DNA from: Burkholderiaceae bacterium DAT-1
Lineage (GTDB): Bacteria > Pseudomonadota > Gammaproteobacteria > Burkholderiales > Chitinimonadaceae
Assembly (NCBI GenBank): GCA_019084025.1
Contig: JAHRBI010000001.1
Span: 124,001 to 188,000 of the forward strand
Direction of reading: 5' to 3'
Length of the DNA stretch: 64,000 bases
Part shown: positions 40,250-49,014 of the stretch, piece after piece
Layout of the letters: each line of letters starts with the position of its first letter
Numbering within the stretch: position 1 is the first letter of the stretch
Program-made: the position numbers and the translations under genes
The notes under the pieces: model-generated
Databases searched by the model: none
What the model saw: only the letters and a program-made list of their open reading frames with translations
Told to the model about the DNA's origin: nothing

Positions 40250-40694
40250 TTACTTATAAAAACGCAATTAAATAGTAAATTCAAAACCGGAACCGTCTTT
40301 GTAAGCTATTCGACAACATTTTCAGCCTCTTGTACTGGCACAGGCGGAACAACCACACAGGTCGCATCAGTAACTGTACGAAATATTCGTCCGCCCTGCC
40401 TCACATCCGGCCAAAACATACCGAAATCGGTCGCCTCTAGCTTGTCGAATGCAGGGATTGATGCCACGTCTATTGCAGTTTGCCCTGCGCCGGTGAATCT
40501 AACAGGAAGTGGAGAAAAAGATCTGATTGTGATTGATCGCGTGCGCAATCTGCGCGTATATCATGCTTAATCGTCATGGCAGCTATCCCAAAATTGACCG
40601 CACCATTCCCAACATCAGCAGCCTGAGCCAGATTAAGTCTGTCTTTATACCTTCCAACGGAAAAGACGAGATTCAGGTTATCGTTACATGGTAA
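40250..40694 (+). pseudogene. Frameshifted, 5'-truncated relative of the secreted protein gene at 49015
   Basis: The plus strand reads FSASCTGTGGTTTQVASVTV and then GSGEKDLIVIDRVRNLRVY in one frame until a stop at 40568. A one-base shift then continues IMLNRHGSYPKIDRTIPN, ISSLSQIKSVFIPSN and EIQVIVTW to a stop at 40692. Together these match the C-terminal half of the 49015-49878 protein (TYSASCTGDGGTTTRVATVTV, AKDLIVVDAVRREAYVLLERDG, IDHKIPNVSDISQIHSVFIPSN). The signal peptide and first domain are missing, and a single-base indel near 40550-40565 breaks the frame. It lies between two terminators and looks decayed. A sequencing error could explain the frameshift but not the missing front half. 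Confidence 0.8.
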
Positions 40695-40739
40695 ATCGCC
40701 CATTCCGGCCGAACATAACGAGGACAGATTAGGCAAGTG

Positions 40740-40774
40740 AAAAAATCCCTTGGCTTATAGTCAAGGGATTTTTT
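40740..40774. terminator. Bidirectional terminator
   Basis: AAAAAATCCCTTG pairs perfectly with CAAGGGATTTTTT across a nine-base loop, between the pseudogene and the convergent small-protein gene. Confidence 0.92.
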
Positions 40775-40810
40775 CATGCTCAGCGTTTCATTTTAAACAA
40801 GCATCCTGAA

Positions 40811-41131
40811 TTATTTTTTCTGATTTGCTTTCGCATCTTCTTCCTTGAAAGAATCTAATAACTTGCTGAACGCCTGATACTCTGCAATGAGCGATTGACC
40901 CTTTGCTTGCGCCTCTTCCGCCAATTTACGCTGAGTCGCCAATGCATCTTTCATACATGCGGTGTAAGCAGTCACACCTTCATTGAACACTTTGCGCTCT
41001 GCAGTCGTCGCTTTCGGTGTAATCATAGCCGGAGCCTGACATACAACCGATGTCGCTGCTGGTGACACCCCTTCTGCAGACACACCTACAGCGGACAGAA
41101 ATAATAGAATAGCCACATATGAATTTCGCAC
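40811..41131 (-). CDS. Small secreted protein of unknown function
   Basis: A 106-residue protein with a hydrophobic signal peptide (RNSYVAILLFLSAVGVSAEG) and a mature part that is mostly charged and helical (RKLAEEAQAKGQSLIAEYQAF), probably a coiled coil, with two cysteines (VVCQAP and YTACMKD) that could form a disulfide. I do not recognise the family. The start is a GTG at 41131 with GGGAA upstream; an open extension of 63 codons lacks a signal and is rejected. It is divergent from the LivK-type gene and shares a control region with a nested palindrome. Confidence 0.7.
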   Translation of the reverse strand: MRNSYVAILLFLSAVGVSAEGVSPAATSVVCQAPAMITPKATTAERKVFNEGVTAYTACMKDALATQRKLAEEAQAKGQSLIAEYQAFSKLLDSFKEEDAKANQKK

Positions 41132-41189
41132 GATCAATTCCCGGAAGGTGATTAAAATGTTCAGGCTATCATACGACTCAACGAGCACA

Positions 41190-41220
41190 CTTTCAATACC
41201 ATTTAAATACCTATTGAAAG
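41190..41220. promoter_or_regulatory. Nested palindrome between divergent genes
   Basis: CTTTCAATA (41190-41198) and TATTGAAAG (41212-41220) are exact inverted repeats around a central ATTTAAAT palindrome (41201-41208). The element lies midway between the starts at 41131 (minus) and 41323 (plus). It is a likely operator for one or both genes; the regulator is unknown. Confidence 0.55.
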
Positions 41221-41322
41221 ACGAGCGCTCAGAATAATGTGTACCTTGCACTTTCATGTAAAAACGGGCTTCATTCTGCCTTTCGGCACACCAAGATGTG
41301 TCCTTCATAAAAGAGACCAACC

Positions 41323-42474
41323 ATGACCCAAAGCTTAAATCGCCGCACCTTGATTACGCTAGCCACAAGCCTTGCCTTGTCTATTCCCTTTGCCTGCGCA
41401 GCCGGATCTGCCGTGGTCAAAATCGGCTTTGCGGGTCCGCTGACTGGACCACAAGCTCACTATGGCGAAGATATGAAGTCCGGTATCGCGTTCGCCATCG
41501 ATGAAGCAAATGCCAGTCAGCCTAAAATCGGTGGGCAGCCGGTGAAATTCGAGCTGGTCGCTGCCGACGATCAAGCCGATCCACGATCCGCGACAGCCGT
41601 CGCCCAGCGATTTGTCGACTCGGGCGTCAACGGCATCATCGGCCACTTCAATTCCGGCACATCCATTCCCGCTTCACGCATCTATTCGCAGGCAGGCATC
41701 CCGCAAATTTCAATGTCCACAGCTCCCGCCTATACGAGCCAGGGCTTCAAAACAACCTTTCGAGCAATGACAAGCGATACGCAGCAAGGGCCAACACTTG
41801 GCAATTTTGCTGTCAAGAAGCTGGGGTTGAAGCGAATTGCAATCGTGGATGATCGTTCGGCATACGGACAAGGGCTTGCCGATCAATTCGAAAAGGCTGC
41901 AAAAGCTGCAGGCGCTGACATTGTTCAGCGCGAGTACACCACAGATCGTGCGACTGAGTTCAGTGCCATCCTCACCAATATCAAAGCGAAACGTCCGGAT
42001 GCCATTTTCTACGGCGGTGCAGATACCCAGTCTGCGCCGATGGTGAATCAAATGCGCCGCTTAGGCATGACCATGCCACTGATTTCGGGCGAGATGACCC
42101 GCACCGATAACTTTCTAAAGACAACTGCGGCCAATGGTAATGGTGTGATGGTATCGCTTGCGGGTTTGCCCATTGAGCAGGCACCGGGCGGCGCAGCATT
42201 CATGGGCAAATTGAAGGCTAAGTACAAGGCAGCCGACTTTTATGCGCCTTTCGCTTACGACGCCACGATGACCATGATCCGTGCCATGCAGAGTGCCAAT
42301 TCAGCCGACCCGAAAAAGTATCTGCCAGTGCTGGCCGCGTCCAATGTCCCCGGTGTAGCCGCTAAAACCATCGCCTGGGATACAAAGGGTGACCTGAAAA
42401 ATGGCGACATCACTATTTACAAAGCATTCAACGGTAAGTGGGTGCCAATCGAGAGCGTGACAGCCGGCAAATAA
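41323..42474 (+). CDS. Branched-chain-amino-acid-type ABC substrate-binding protein
   Basis: A 383-residue periplasmic binding protein of the LivJ/LivK (type I PBP, Peripla_BP_6) family. The signal sequence carries an NRRTLI twin arginine before the hydrophobic stretch, so Tat export is possible. The mature part opens VVKIGFAGPLTGPQAHYGEDMKSGI (in two parts), with GIIGHFNSG and AIVDDRSAYGQGLADQFEKAA as typical lobe motifs. The ligand may be an amino acid, amide or aromatic acid. No permease or ATPase genes of the transporter adjoin it, so it is an orphan that uses a transporter encoded elsewhere or serves as a sensor component. Confidence 0.9.
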   Translation: MTQSLNRRTLITLATSLALSIPFACAAGSAVVKIGFAGPLTGPQAHYGEDMKSGIAFAIDEANASQPKIGGQPVKFELVAADDQADPRSATAVAQRFVDSGVNGIIGHFNSGTSIPASRIYSQAGIPQISMSTAPAYTSQGFKTTFRAMTSDTQQGPTLGNFAVKKLGLKRIAIVDDRSAYGQGLADQFEKAAKAAGADIVQREYTTDRATEFSAILTNIKAKRPDAIFYGGADTQSAPMVNQMRRLGMTMPLISGEMTRTDNFLKTTAANGNGVMVSLAGLPIEQAPGGAAFMGKLKAKYKAADFYAPFAYDATMTMIRAMQSANSADPKKYLPVLAASNVPGVAAKTIAWDTKGDLKNGDITIYKAFNGKWVPIESVTAGK

Positions 42475-42490
42475 GCGCACGCCAACGACA

Positions 42491-42515
42491 CAAGGCCCGA
42501 CAGTGTCGGGCCTTG
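42491..42515. terminator. Terminator after the substrate-binding protein gene
   Basis: CAAGGCCCGAC and GTCGGGCCTTG pair perfectly across a three-base loop, followed by CTTTAT, between convergent genes. Confidence 0.88.
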
Positions 42516-42549
42516 CTTTATCTATCATGCAAAGCTAATTTCACAACGA

Positions 42550-43899
42550 TCAAGCGGGCGTCTCCTCCGCCACTTGCGACTTAACCGGCGGAACAAGCAC
42601 CGTTTCCTGATTGGCTGGTTCAGCGGACGCCTCTGGCTGGAGCGTATCAGGTATCTTGACGATGCGTGAAAGCAATAAAACCGGAATGGCAGATACCACG
42701 CACCAGATGAAGAAATCGTGGTAACCCAGCCATTTCTGAATGGCGCCACTCTTCATCGAAAACAGCACAAAGCCAAGCTGCATGATACCCGTGCCAAGCG
42801 CGTAGTGCGCTGTTGGATACTTACCGGGCGCAACAACCTGCATGATGTACAAAATCAGACCTGTGAAACCAAATCCATAACCAAACATTTCAATACTGAG
42901 AATGGATGTAATAAACATCAAATTACTAGGTTGAAACTGACTGAGGTACCAGAAGGTCAGGTTCGGAACATTCATGGCCAGAATCAACCAGAATAAGGCT
43001 CGCTTCAATCCGAGCTTCGCTGCAAACCAGCCCCCGCCAATGCTTCCGCCAATAAAAGCCAGCGTAGCCACTGTGCCATAAGCAATGCCTACGTCACTTG
43101 TTGTCATACCAAGACCGCCAATGCCCTTTTCATCCAGCAGAAACAATCGTCCAACTGATTGAACCTGCCCTTCACCCGCACGGAACAGCAATATAAACAA
43201 GATAGCCAGCCAAATGCCCGGCTTTTGAAAGAAGGTCACAATCACATCAACTAGGGTGCGCGACACTTCACCCACACTCGCTGCAGTTTGATGCGTGCTC
43301 ACTGTTTTTGGCATCGCCCACATATGGTAGAGACCCAATGCAATCAAGCACACGCCAGGAATTGCCATTGCGACGGTCCATGCACCAGAGACGCCCATTC
43401 TCCCTTCCAGCTCACCAGCCAGCCAAACCAGACCACCCTGAACAAAGAGTTTGCCGCCATTCCAGAAAGCGCCCAGCCATCCGGAATATAGCGCCTGCTT
43501 ATGCTGATCCAGATTGGCGATATATGAACCATCTGACGCGATGTCATGCGTGGCGGAAGCAAACGCCACAAGCGAGAGGAGCGCAACACTAAACGTGAAA
43601 AAGCCCGGAAGATGAAGGGATGATGCCGTCAGCAAAAGCAATATGCCACCAATGATCTGGAAGGCGACCACCACTGACTTTTGGCTACGGAACATTTCCA
43701 GAAAAGGGCTCCAGAGTGGCTTGAACACCCAGGCGAATCCCATCATGCTGGTCCACCAGGTAATTTCCTCGTTGGAGATACCCATCTTTTTGTACATGAA
43801 TCCGGCCATGATACCTACGACAGCAAAGGGCAAGCCCTGCGCAAAGTACAATGTCGGCACCCACACCATAGGATGGCGCCTGGATTGAATACCACTCAT
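42550..43899 (-). CDS. AmpG-like MFS permease
   Basis: A 449-residue inner-membrane transporter with about twelve hydrophobic segments. The opening PTLYFAQGLPFAVVGIMAGFMYKKMG and the ASATHDIASDGSYIANLD stretch (each seen in parts) resemble AmpG and related permeases that carry muropeptides or amino-sugar oligosaccharides. The C-terminal 45 residues are cytoplasmic and rich in Pro/Glu/Val. Two starts are possible, 43905 and 43899; GGAG lies nine bases before the latter, which is preferred. A perfect palindrome 16 bases upstream of the first ATG suggests tight repression. Placement next to TonB receptors fits a role in sugar or peptidoglycan-fragment import, but that is inference. Confidence 0.82.
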   Translation of the reverse strand: MSGIQSRRHPMVWVPTLYFAQGLPFAVVGIMAGFMYKKMGISNEEITWWTSMMGFAWVFKPLWSPFLEMFRSQKSVVVAFQIIGGILLLLTASSLHLPGFFTFSVALLSLVAFASATHDIASDGSYIANLDQHKQALYSGWLGAFWNGGKLFVQGGLVWLAGELEGRMGVSGAWTVAMAIPGVCLIALGLYHMWAMPKTVSTHQTAASVGEVSRTLVDVIVTFFQKPGIWLAILFILLFRAGEGQVQSVGRLFLLDEKGIGGLGMTTSDVGIAYGTVATLAFIGGSIGGGWFAAKLGLKRALFWLILAMNVPNLTFWYLSQFQPSNLMFITSILSIEMFGYGFGFTGLILYIMQVVAPGKYPTAHYALGTGIMQLGFVLFSMKSGAIQKWLGYHDFFIWCVVSAIPVLLLSRIVKIPDTLQPEASAEPANQETVLVPPVKSQVAEETPA

Positions 43900-43920
43900 A
43901 TACATCTTCTCCGGATTTTC

Positions 43921-43935
43921 GTCATATTATATGAC
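43921..43935. promoter_or_regulatory. Perfect 15-base palindrome upstream of the AmpG-like gene
   Basis: GTCATAT-T-ATATGAC is a perfect odd palindrome 16-30 bases before the first ATG. It has the look of a GntR- or TetR-type operator. An ATACCAG sequence, like the repeats at 36.5-37.2 kb, lies eight bases further upstream (43943-43949). Confidence 0.6.
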
Positions 43936-44124
43936 CATACAGATACCAGATTCGCCATGTCAAGGTAAGTGACTGAGACTGGCGTATTGCTACCACGCCC
44001 TTGCCGGTCCACAGTTTACTGTTACGTGAAATTGCGCCACATCGCCTTGCAATTCCCCCTGATTGTGCAGGAAGCCCGATATAATCTTTTTACCTTTCGT
44101 CATCTTGTTCTCATGGATTTCAAT

Positions 44125-46137
44125 ATGCGCCTTCTCACCGGTCTGACAGGGACTGCCTTGGTGGCAGTGCTTGCGGCTTGCACCCAAAGCAATGGCGTCG
44201 ATAGCGGCGGCTCGAGCAATAATGGCAACGGCGGCGTCGTGCCCCCTTCCGGAAAAGCGACTGGCTATGTCACCGCCATCGAAGGCGCAAAGGTGTGGCT
44301 GGATATCAATGGCGACTTTGTCGCAGGCAGCGATGAGCCGATTGCACAAACCGCAGCGGACGGTGGCTTTACGTTTCAGAATGTCTCCGCAGTGCAACTC
44401 GCCAGCTATCCGCTGATGGCCTGGGTTCCGCCCGGCGCCATGGACCGCGATGCCAATCGCAAGGTGGTGAATGGCTATTACCTGACCGCACCGGCCGGCA
44501 CTACTCAGGTGAATGTGTACACCAGCATGGTGGCATCCGTCATGCGCAGCTACCCGGAATTTACGCCAGAAGAAGCACAGAGCTATGTACGCGCAACGCT
44601 GGGTGTATCGGATACCTACCCCATCTTGCAAAACTATACGGTTGACGCCAATACCACGACCCTGACAGACAGCACCTATCTGCGCATGATGGCGCTGCGC
44701 TACACGTTGCGGCTGGGGGGCGATTTCCAGATCACCGGGCAGCTGAATGCCAGCACCGGTGCCGGCATGTTTCACCAGATTTATGCAGGTGAAATGGCCA
44801 TGACGCCCTATCTGGCCAGTTCGGCTTTGAACGATGCGGATACATCGGCGCTTGCCAAGCTCCCCAATGTCAGCACCTACACGCTGCAAACCAGCAATAG
44901 CCTCTTTGGTGCCAAACCTGTCCTGAGCAATGCGGCGGCGCTGATTAATAGCGCCAGCGGCATGCATCAGGTGGCCTATAACGTGGGCAGTCTGTATGAC
45001 TATAAAGAAACGCTGACTGCACAGGGTACCTTCCTGATCGACCGTTTTGCGTCCCAGCAGTACTGGGATGGCATCGCACTGGCCTTCAAGCCGGTGACAG
45101 GATACAGCCCGCAGCAGATTGACCTGCCACGCAACGAACGCATGTACTTACCGAATGCCAACGATAATGGCGGCAACTGGGTTTGCCCGAACGGCACCAA
45201 TACCGCCAACACCTACAACCCTGCCTGCACCGAGGTGAACAAGGAAATCCCGTCGCCTGCGGGATTCACAACGGTGAGCGGCAACCGACTTCAGCGCTAT
45301 CTGAGCAACCGGAAAGCGGTGGACAGCCAGATGCTTTACCTCGGATTTGATGTGAGCGGCCTGTCGGTCAGCGCGGTTACCCGCGCACGCAACTGGGGCG
45401 AGCAGAGCTTTCTGGGTAAGTCCGGCGTACTCTCTCACAACCCCAACGCCGTCTTTCCAGCGGGAAGTCAGGTTTACACCACGGTCCAGAAGAATATCAA
45501 CCCGGTTTGGGGTGAGTATAGTGATCGCATCGTGCCGGTGAGCAATGCCAGCGGTGCCATCGGCAGCATTGTCTATCCGAGTCTGGTTTATCCGGGATCG
45601 AATCTGGTCAAGCTGATCCTGAATTGCCAGCAATCTGCGGGCGCCAGTTGCACACTGAATCTGACTGCCGCGGCACAGTGTATCGACACCCAGAACAAGG
45701 CCATTTCCTGCGGGCAGCTGGGCGTCACGCCCGCCGAGCCACAGCGCATCAATATCACCTTCCTGGGCGATCCGAATGGCGCCACGCCTGCCGGTACCTT
45801 TACTTCCAGCAGCCTCACTTATCCGAATCTGAAGTGGACAGGTAACTGGTCGATCAAGTACCGCGCAGACGCCAAATTTCTGGTGCTCGATTTCCCGCGC
45901 ATTTTCAGCATTGTCCAGCCCGGCGAACGCTTTTCAGCCGTACCCGGTGTCGATCCGATGCCGATGCGGATGGATACCGGTCTGCGCTATGCGTTTACCG
46001 AGCGATCGGAAAACCTGTACAGCGGCTATTACCGTCCTGAAGGTGCATTCATGAGCACGCCGGGCGATGTCAGCAGCAACCCTACCAAGCTGTGGATGAA
46101 CGACATCGCACTGAACGCTTTCGCGCAGGCTTATTGA
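44125..46137 (+). CDS. Large surface lipoprotein of unknown function
   Basis: A 670-residue lipoprotein. The signal MRLLTGLTGTALVAV ends at the lipobox LAAC, followed by a Gly/Ser/Asn-rich linker. Residues about 50-100 contain AKVWLDINGDFVAGSDEP, an Asp/Asn/Gly loop like those of SdrD/Cna-B-like or calcium-binding beta modules, then TAADGGFTFQNV. The rest (100-670) has no family I recognise; it has scattered cysteine pairs and many aromatic residues, consistent with a large extracellular beta-rich domain. The ATG at 44113, four codons earlier, is also possible. TATAAT at 44080 is a candidate -10. A hairpin lies after the stop. Confidence 0.75.
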   Translation: MRLLTGLTGTALVAVLAACTQSNGVDSGGSSNNGNGGVVPPSGKATGYVTAIEGAKVWLDINGDFVAGSDEPIAQTAADGGFTFQNVSAVQLASYPLMAWVPPGAMDRDANRKVVNGYYLTAPAGTTQVNVYTSMVASVMRSYPEFTPEEAQSYVRATLGVSDTYPILQNYTVDANTTTLTDSTYLRMMALRYTLRLGGDFQITGQLNASTGAGMFHQIYAGEMAMTPYLASSALNDADTSALAKLPNVSTYTLQTSNSLFGAKPVLSNAAALINSASGMHQVAYNVGSLYDYKETLTAQGTFLIDRFASQQYWDGIALAFKPVTGYSPQQIDLPRNERMYLPNANDNGGNWVCPNGTNTANTYNPACTEVNKEIPSPAGFTTVSGNRLQRYLSNRKAVDSQMLYLGFDVSGLSVSAVTRARNWGEQSFLGKSGVLSHNPNAVFPAGSQVYTTVQKNINPVWGEYSDRIVPVSNASGAIGSIVYPSLVYPGSNLVKLILNCQQSAGASCTLNLTAAAQCIDTQNKAISCGQLGVTPAEPQRINITFLGDPNGATPAGTFTSSSLTYPNLKWTGNWSIKYRADAKFLVLDFPRIFSIVQPGERFSAVPGVDPMPMRMDTGLRYAFTERSENLYSGYYRPEGAFMSTPGDVSSNPTKLWMNDIALNAFAQAY

Positions 46138-46147
46138 TGCGCCCCCT

Positions 46148-46172
46148 ACCGCCCTGACTCGCTCAGGGCGGT
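46148..46172. terminator. Hairpin after the lipoprotein gene
   Basis: ACCGCCCTGA pairs perfectly with TCAGGGCGGT across a five-base loop, 11 bases past the stop. There is no T run, so it may only partly terminate. Confidence 0.6.
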
Positions 46173-46315
46173 GCCACCTGTCTCAAATTCCTTAAACATA
46201 TATCTAATCGGTTTTTATATTCCGCAGTCCGCTCTGTTTAAATAACACTTCCGCAGCCCTGTGCTGCCGATTGCGCAGCCCCCCCGACTGCCAGACTACG
46301 GAATATACGCCGAGC

Positions 46316-47254
46316 ATGACTGACCTTTCCCTGAAGCTGGACAGCCAGCGTCTGACCCACCTCCGCCAGCTGGAGGCCGAGTCCATCCATATCATCCGCG
46401 AAGTGGCCGCCGAGTTCGAAAACCCGGTGATGCTGTATTCGATCGGCAAGGATTCGGCTGTGATGCTGCATCTGGCCAAGAAGGCCTTTGCGCCGGGCAA
46501 GCCCCCTTTTCCGCTGATGCATGTAGATACCACGTGGAAATTCCGCGATATGTACACCCTGCGCGAAAAGCAGGCGGCGGAAGGCTGGAAGCTGATCGTG
46601 CATGTGAATGAAGAGGGCGTGAAAAATAACGTCAATCCGTTTACCGTGGGCTCGGCCAAGCATACTGATGTGATGAAGACGGAAGGTCTGAAACAGGCGC
46701 TGAATAAGTACGGCTTTGACGCGGCCTTTGGCGGTGCCCGCCGGGATGAAGAGAAATCGCGCGCCAAGGAGCGGGTCTATTCCTTCCGTGACCGCAATCA
46801 TCGCTGGGACCCGAAAAGCCAGCGCCCCGAGCTGTGGAACATCTACAACTCGCGCATCGACCGTGGTGAAAGCATCCGCGTGTTCCCGCTGTCGAACTGG
46901 ACCGAACTCGATATCTGGCAATACATCTTTCTGGAAAGCATCGAGATTGTGCCCCTTTACTTCGCAGCGGAACGCCCGGTAGTGAACCTGAACGGTACAC
47001 AGGTCATGATCGATGATGATCGCATCCTCGAATATCTGACACCCGAGCAGCAGGCCAGCATCGAGCACAAATCCGTGCGTTTCCGTACGCTTGGCTGCTA
47101 TCCGCTGACTGGCGCGGTGGAGTCCACCGCCAGCACACTGCCGGAAATTATTCAGGAAATGCTGCTGGCCACCACCAGCGAGCGGCAAGGCCGCGTGATC
47201 GACCATGACTCGGCCGGGTCGATGGAGAAAAAGAAGATGGAGGGATACTTCTAA
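46316..47254 (+). CDS. cysD: Sulfate adenylyltransferase subunit 2
   Basis: Catalytic subunit that makes APS from ATP and sulfate, driven by GTP hydrolysis in CysN. At 312 residues it is full length. Signatures are the PP-loop [43 protein letters not shown], and the C-terminal [17 protein letters not shown]. The ATG at 46316 is chosen by family start (MTDLSLK); a 15-codon extension is unlikely. Its stop overlaps the cysN start by one base (TAATG), giving coupled translation. Other sulfate-reduction genes (cysH, cysI, cysC) are not nearby. Confidence 0.96.
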   Translation: MTDLSLKLDSQRLTHLRQLEAESIHIIREVAAEFENPVMLYSIGKDSAVMLHLAKKAFAPGKPPFPLMHVDTTWKFRDMYTLREKQAAEGWKLIVHVNEEGVKNNVNPFTVGSAKHTDVMKTEGLKQALNKYGFDAAFGGARRDEEKSRAKERVYSFRDRNHRWDPKSQRPELWNIYNSRIDRGESIRVFPLSNWTELDIWQYIFLESIEIVPLYFAAERPVVNLNGTQVMIDDDRILEYLTPEQQASIEHKSVRFRTLGCYPLTGAVESTASTLPEIIQEMLLATTSERQGRVIDHDSAGSMEKKKMEGYF

Positions 47255-48693
47255 TGAGCCACCAATCCGACCTGATTGCCAGCGACATCCTCGCTTATCT
47301 GAAACAGCATGAAAACAAGGACATGCTGCGCTTTATTACCTGCGGCAATGTCGATGACGGCAAGTCCACGCTGATTGGCCGCCTGTTGCATGATTCCAAG
47401 CTGATTTTTGAAGATCAGCTGGCGGCGATCCAGCGCGACTCGCAGAAGTACAACACCACAGACGAAGAGATTGATCTCGCTTTGCTGGTGGATGGTCTGC
47501 AGGCCGAGCGTGAGCAGGGCATTACCATTGATGTGGCCTACCGCTACTTCAGCACCGACAAGCGCAAGTTCATTATTGCCGATTGCCCGGGTCATGAGCA
47601 GTACACCCGCAATATGGCGACAGGTGCATCGACCAGTAATCTGGCCATCATTCTGATCGACGCGCGCCGGGGCGTGCAGACCCAGACCCGCCGTCACAGC
47701 TTTATCGTGAGTCTTTTGGGGATCAAGCATGTGGTGGTGGCGATCAACAAGATGGATCTGGTCGACTTTGATGAGGCCGTCTACACCCGTATCCGCGATG
47801 AATATCTGGCTTTTGCCGGTCAGCTGGCTATCCCGGACATCCGCTTTGTGCCGATTTCGGCGCTGCGCGGTGACAATGTGGTGAACGCCAGCCAGCAAAG
47901 CCCCTGGTATCAGGGCCCGACCCTGATGCAGCTGCTGGAAACGGTGCAGATCGACCACGATGTCGCGCTCGATGCCTTCCGTTTGCCGGTGCAGTATGTG
48001 AATCGCCCGAATCTCGATTTCCGCGGCTTCTGCGGCACCATCGCCTCCGGTCGCATTGCGCCGGGTGATGCGATCACCGTGTTGCCATCGGGCAAGCAAT
48101 CGACGGTGAAGGCCGTGGTGACCTATGAGGGTGAGCTGGCAAGCGCGGGCACGGGTGAAGCGATCACACTGACACTGACAGATGAAATCGATATTTCGCG
48201 CGGCGACTTGATCATCAGGACGGGCGAATCCAGCCCGGCTGTTTCACAAGCCTTCGATGCACACATCGTGTGGATGAATGAAACGCCACTGGAAACTGGC
48301 AAGGAATATCTGTTCAAGCTTGCCGGCAAGCAGGTATCGGGCCGCATCGAGCGTATTCTGAGCCGTATTGATGTGAACTCGCTGAACGAAAGCGAAGCCA
48401 GCCAGTTGAGCCTGAATGAAATCGGCCTATGCCGCATTCAGGTGAATGCACCGGTGGTATTCGATGCCTATCGTGCCTGCCGGGCGACTGGCAGCCTGAT
48501 TGTGATCGACCGCTTGAGCAATGCCACGGCGGGTGCCGGAATGATTGCAGCAGCGGCGCAATCGACAGGCAGCACCGATGATCAGGATGAACTGACCCGC
48601 TTGCGGGCGTTTGAAGTCGAGCTGAATGCGCTGGTGCGGAAGTATTTTCCGCACTGGGAAGCGAAGGATGTGAGTGCGCTGTTGAAGCGATAA
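47254..48693 (+). CDS. cysN: Sulfate adenylyltransferase subunit 1 (GTPase)
   Basis: GTPase partner of CysD, related to elongation factor Tu. The 479-residue protein shows G1 [18 protein letters not shown]3 [11 protein letters not shown] and G4 NKMDL, then two beta-barrel domains. It ends without an APS-kinase (CysC) extension, so this is CysN and not the fused NodQ-type protein. The ATG overlaps the cysD stop. A strong terminator follows. Without cysC here, the organism either encodes it elsewhere or reduces APS directly; the window cannot decide. Confidence 0.96.
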   Translation: MSHQSDLIASDILAYLKQHENKDMLRFITCGNVDDGKSTLIGRLLHDSKLIFEDQLAAIQRDSQKYNTTDEEIDLALLVDGLQAEREQGITIDVAYRYFSTDKRKFIIADCPGHEQYTRNMATGASTSNLAIILIDARRGVQTQTRRHSFIVSLLGIKHVVVAINKMDLVDFDEAVYTRIRDEYLAFAGQLAIPDIRFVPISALRGDNVVNASQQSPWYQGPTLMQLLETVQIDHDVALDAFRLPVQYVNRPNLDFRGFCGTIASGRIAPGDAITVLPSGKQSTVKAVVTYEGELASAGTGEAITLTLTDEIDISRGDLIIRTGESSPAVSQAFDAHIVWMNETPLETGKEYLFKLAGKQVSGRIERILSRIDVNSLNESEASQLSLNEIGLCRIQVNAPVVFDAYRACRATGSLIVIDRLSNATAGAGMIAAAAQSTGSTDDQDELTRLRAFEVELNALVRKYFPHWEAKDVSALLKR

Positions 48694-48720
48694 GTACTCG
48701 GCATCCTGCACCCAAGAATC

Positions 48721-48752
48721 GCCCGCCAAGTAAACACCTGGCGGGCTTTTTG
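48721..48752 (+). terminator. Terminator after cysN
   Basis: GCCCGCCA pairs with TGGCGGGC across a ten-base loop, followed by TTTTTGTTATTT. Confidence 0.9.
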
Positions 48753-49014
48753 TTATTTGACAACATATCCGGCGCATGAGCGTAGTTCAACACGCCCGAA
48801 ATTCCGCCTACAACCGGAAATATCGATGCACCTGTAAAAAATATCAGATATGAATATTTTGTAGCTTAATTACACTAAATCACCTTTCATGCTGCGATGC
48901 TTGCAGATGCCGAGGTGATCGCGCGCGCGGTGCGTGAAGCCTCTGCACGCTCAGTGGCCGCACCGGAGCAGTCGTGATCAAGTTTTGGTACCTAACCCAA
49001 ACAGGAGTCACGCA
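48753..49014. other. Gap with a short GC-rich coding-like remnant
   Basis: Most of this gap is AT-rich and empty. From 48897 to 48977 a 26-codon open stretch reads MLADAEVIARAVREAS then ARSVAAPEQS and a stop. It is locally GC-rich and looks like the tail of a larger protein, but has no matching front half here. AGGAG at about 49003 serves the next gene. Confidence 0.35.

Noticed and set aside
40306-40548. 80-codon reverse open frame
   Set aside because: The plus strand of the same bases matches the secreted protein at 49015, so the reverse frame is chance.
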